From contig JAMPAE010000060.1 of NCBI GenBank assembly GCA_023667385.1, forward strand, positions 1 through 8,167: a stretch of DNA of 8,167 nucleotides, in the 5' to 3' direction. Made by a program: the position numbers and the translations under genes. Positions 6,457-8,167 of this stretch are shown in pieces (the first letter of the stretch is position 1; each line of letters begins with the position of its first letter). Below the pieces are notes generated by a model. It was not told the origin of the DNA. It saw only the letters and a program-made list of their open reading frames with translations, and did no database searches. This DNA comes from Ruminococcus sp. (GTDB taxonomy: Bacteria; Bacillota; Clostridia; Oscillospirales; Acutalibacteraceae).

Positions 6457-8004
6457 ATGAAATGCACAAATTGCGGACGTGAACTTGAACCGGGTTCGGG
6501 CTTTTGCGAAAATTGCGGAACAATCATGAGCCTTGACAGTGAATTTGATGAAACTGCCGAAACCGAATCAATTGATGTTTTCAGCGGCAGTGAGCCGATT
6601 GACGAAAGTGAGCCTGAGTTCAGCGCCGATAATGATAAAGAAACAGCAAAAGAGCTTGAAATTGACGAAACCGAACAGGTGATTGAAAGCGAGGTTGTTT
6701 CAGATGAAGATGCACTTGTCGGCGTTTCCTATGCTGACGAAGTGAGCGAAGTTGATGAGCAGCCGCAGGAAGAAATTACTGAGCAGGCTGAAGAAAACGT
6801 CGAAGCAGATGAAACCGCCGAGCAGGAGCCGGCTGAAAATGCGTTTGCTGCTGCCCAAGCTGATTACGGTGAAGAGACTGCGGAAGATGAAGAAGCAGAT
6901 GAAGAGGATGACGATGACCTTGATGATATGTATGTCACATCAAGGAAAACAGAAAGGGGCGGTGCTGCCGTTGCTGTGATGGTGGTGTTCCTGATTGTGA
7001 TTGTTGCTGTTGGCGCAAGTGTAATTAAAAACAACTTTGTTGCCAAAAAACCGTCAACAAACGTTAATGCAGGCACATCAGAAAGCACGAGTGCAGAGGA
7101 AAAGCCGACAAAAAAAGAAGTTCCGACAACGAAAAAGACTGAGGACGAAACAAGCAAAGAGGAAACCTCTAAGCCAACCTCAGAAGAAGCAACAGACGAA
7201 ACGACCAAGGTAACCGAGCCGGATACATCCGTGGCTGATACAACCGAAAAAGCAACAAAAGCACCTGTTGTTAATTCGACCGAAAAGGTAACAACCACTC
7301 AAAGCACAACCAAAGCCCCGTCAACAACAAAAAGACCGAGCACCACAGCTCAGCCAAGCACAACGAAACCTGTTGCAACGAAGCCCGCATCAGCTTCAAC
7401 AACGGCTAAACCGACAACAACCAAAGCTCCGTCAACCAAGCCGTCAACAACAAAGCCTGCTTCATCAGCACCTGCAACAACTGCTGATCCTTATGGCTTC
7501 AACTTTGTTCCTGTTCAAAAGCCGGGCAAATATATCAGCTCAACATATAAGGTTTATGTAACCGCAAATGCACTTGCACTCAGAAGCAAACCCGATGCAA
7601 AATCAGACAGAATCGTATATCTTCCCATCGGCACAAGCTGCACGGTTTACAGTACAAAGGAAAAAGGCTTCCTTTATGTACGCAGTGACCGCTATGGTGT
7701 TTACGGCTGGATCTCGGCTGATTATGCCTCTGACAAGAGACCTGCAAGCAGCACAACAACGGTTGTGCCGAACCTTGTTGAACCCGACAAGAAATATGAT
7801 AATGCTCAGGTTAAGTACGTAAATGATGCAGAAGGTCTTCGTTTGAGAAAGGGCCCGGGCACAAATTATGACATCATCACCCGTATTGATAACGGCTTCC
7901 CTGTGAAGGTAATCGGTTATAGCTCAACTGTTTCGGGTTGGGTATACGTCCTTGACACAACTCATGGTGTCTATGGATGGGTATCATCGGCATATATAAA
8001 ATAA
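6457..8004 (+). CDS. Zinc-ribbon, single-pass membrane protein with two extracellular SH3b domains
   Basis: This 515-residue protein starts at ATG 6457 because GGGAG (6444-6448) stands 8 bases upstream; the in-frame ATG at 6442 overlaps that site. Domain order: a zinc ribbon with CxxC pairs C3/C6 and C17/C20; a strongly acidic, probably disordered segment (about 25-158); one membrane helix (about 170-190) after the basic SRKTERGG; a Thr/Ser/Lys/Pro-rich stalk (about 197-343); SH3b domain 1 (about 362-426, with ALALRSKPDAKSDRI and YGWISADYA); and SH3b domain 2 (about 451-515, with GLRLRKGPGTNYDIITRI and YGWVSSAYIK). The basic residues before the helix put the zinc ribbon in the cytosol and the SH3b domains outside, where such domains often bind peptidoglycan. 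No enzyme domain is present, so it is more likely a wall-tethering or sensing protein than a hydrolase. The final SH3b domain ends at the last residue. Confidence 0.85.
   Translation: MKCTNCGRELEPGSGFCENCGTIMSLDSEFDETAETESIDVFSGSEPIDESEPEFSADNDKETAKELEIDETEQVIESEVVSDEDALVGVSYADEVSEVDEQPQEEITEQAEENVEADETAEQEPAENAFAAAQADYGEETAEDEEADEEDDDDLDDMYVTSRKTERGGAAVAVMVVFLIVIVAVGASVIKNNFVAKKPSTNVNAGTSESTSAEEKPTKKEVPTTKKTEDETSKEETSKPTSEEATDETTKVTEPDTSVADTTEKATKAPVVNSTEKVTTTQSTTKAPSTTKRPSTTAQPSTTKPVATKPASASTTAKPTTTKAPSTKPSTTKPASSAPATTADPYGFNFVPVQKPGKYISSTYKVYVTANALALRSKPDAKSDRIVYLPIGTSCTVYSTKEKGFLYVRSDRYGVYGWISADYASDKRPASSTTTVVPNLVEPDKKYDNAQVKYVNDAEGLRLRKGPGTNYDIITRIDNGFPVKVIGYSSTVSGWVYVLDTTHGVYGWVSSAYIK
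7045..7476 (+). repeat. Low-complexity Thr/Lys/Pro/Ser stalk with degenerate TTKxPS repeats
   Basis: The first half mixes Thr/Ser with Glu and Lys; from about 7288 it becomes near-periodic variants of (S/T)TTKxPS, encoded by recurring ACAAC and AAGCC-type codons. It separates the membrane helix from the SH3b domains and would act as an extended wall-spanning stalk, possibly O-glycosylated. DNA of this kind can change length by slippage. The matching antisense open frame (6864-7298) is Ser/Val-rich and only mirrors this composition. Confidence 0.8.
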
Positions 8005-8015
8005 AAGAGCAACAA

Positions 8016-8054
8016 AAGCGATACAGTCGTCATGATTGTATCGCTTCATTTTTT
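8016..8054. terminator. Rho-independent terminator after the SH3b gene, possibly bidirectional
   Basis: AAGCGATACA (8016-8025) pairs perfectly with TGTATCGCTT (8037-8046); a further G·U and two more pairs extend the stem to a GTCAT loop. TTTTTT follows at 8049-8054. On the minus strand the stem is followed by a looser T-rich run (complement of 8003-8017), so it may also stop the leftward gene that enters from the right edge. Confidence 0.88.
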
Positions 8055-8082
8055 GGTATGTGCCTTAAATAGTGCCTTGATT

Positions 8083-8167
8083 TTAATTTTGCTCCGCACA
8101 ATAAAGGTTGCTTTCCCACGCAGGAATGTATGGGTGATGGCGGAAATAGATTTTGTAATTAGGGTTC
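8083..8167 (-). CDS. C-terminal end of an unidentified leftward gene (partial)
   Basis: The minus strand reads 27 sense codons from the window edge to a TAA at 8085-8083, ending RHHPYIPAWESNLYCAEQN. The open frame, its aromatic-rich but protein-like composition, and its convergent placement next to a terminator support a real gene end. It is too short to assign a family. Most of the gene lies beyond the window. Confidence 0.5.
   Translation of the reverse strand, partial: NPNYKIYFRHHPYIPAWESNLYCAEQN

Noticed and set aside
6864..7298. 144-codon open frame on the minus strand
   Set aside because: It is the Val/Ser-rich antisense of the acidic and threonine-rich coding region, a composition effect.
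7288..7476. Possible CRISPR or tandem DNA repeat array
   Set aside because: The periodicity comes from codons of a Thr/Lys/Pro stalk inside an intact coding frame; there are no constant repeats with unique spacers.

Overview
The window looks like chromosomal DNA of a low-to-moderate GC Bacillota, most plausibly a gut clostridium of the Oscillospiraceae/Ruminococcaceae type. This is an inference. It rests on strong purine-rich Shine-Dalgarno sites, sigma-A type promoters, Rho-independent terminators, a GH95-type glycosidase, and an SH3-domain surface protein with a threonine/lysine/proline-rich stalk. No mobile element, CRISPR array, rRNA or tRNA was seen, and it reads as an ordinary, well-kept chromosomal region.

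Layout. (1) Positions 2-1915 (+) hold the 3' part of a GH95-family glycoside hydrolase gene whose start lies before the window; it is closed by a strong terminator. (2) Positions 2071-3312 (+) encode a complete M28-type metallopeptidase carrying four predicted membrane helices, with its own promoter. (3) A hairpin with A- and T-tracts on either side separates it from a leftward gene set at 3441-5237 (-). In order of transcription this set is a YczE/YitT-like membrane protein (DUF6198-like), a short nitroreductase, and an SF0329-like protein of unknown function. A perfect TTGACA-17-TATAAT promoter drives it. (4) Divergent from that set, 5445-6317 (+) encodes an XRE-type HTH fused to a DUF4097-like beta-repeat domain. 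The 207-base gap between the divergent genes holds both promoters and a 26-bp near-palindrome that could be an operator. (5) Positions 6457-8004 (+) encode a single-pass protein: an N-terminal zinc ribbon, an acidic stretch, one membrane helix, a Thr/Lys/Pro-rich stalk and two SH3b domains. A terminator follows. (6) The last 85 bases hold the C-terminal end of an unidentified leftward gene.

How the genes may work together. The fucosidase-like enzyme and the M28 peptidase appear to be separate transcription units. The divergent XRE-DUF4097 gene and the membrane-protein/nitroreductase/SF0329 operon form the most natural regulatory pair, with the palindrome between them. The zinc-ribbon/SH3b protein links cytoplasm and cell wall and may be transcribed from its own promoter. 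None of these functional links is proven by the sequence.

No clearly new system was found. The points most worth checking are the predicted cytosol-facing membrane M28 enzyme, the XRE-DUF4097 regulator with its divergent operon, and the changed active-site residues of the GH95 enzyme.
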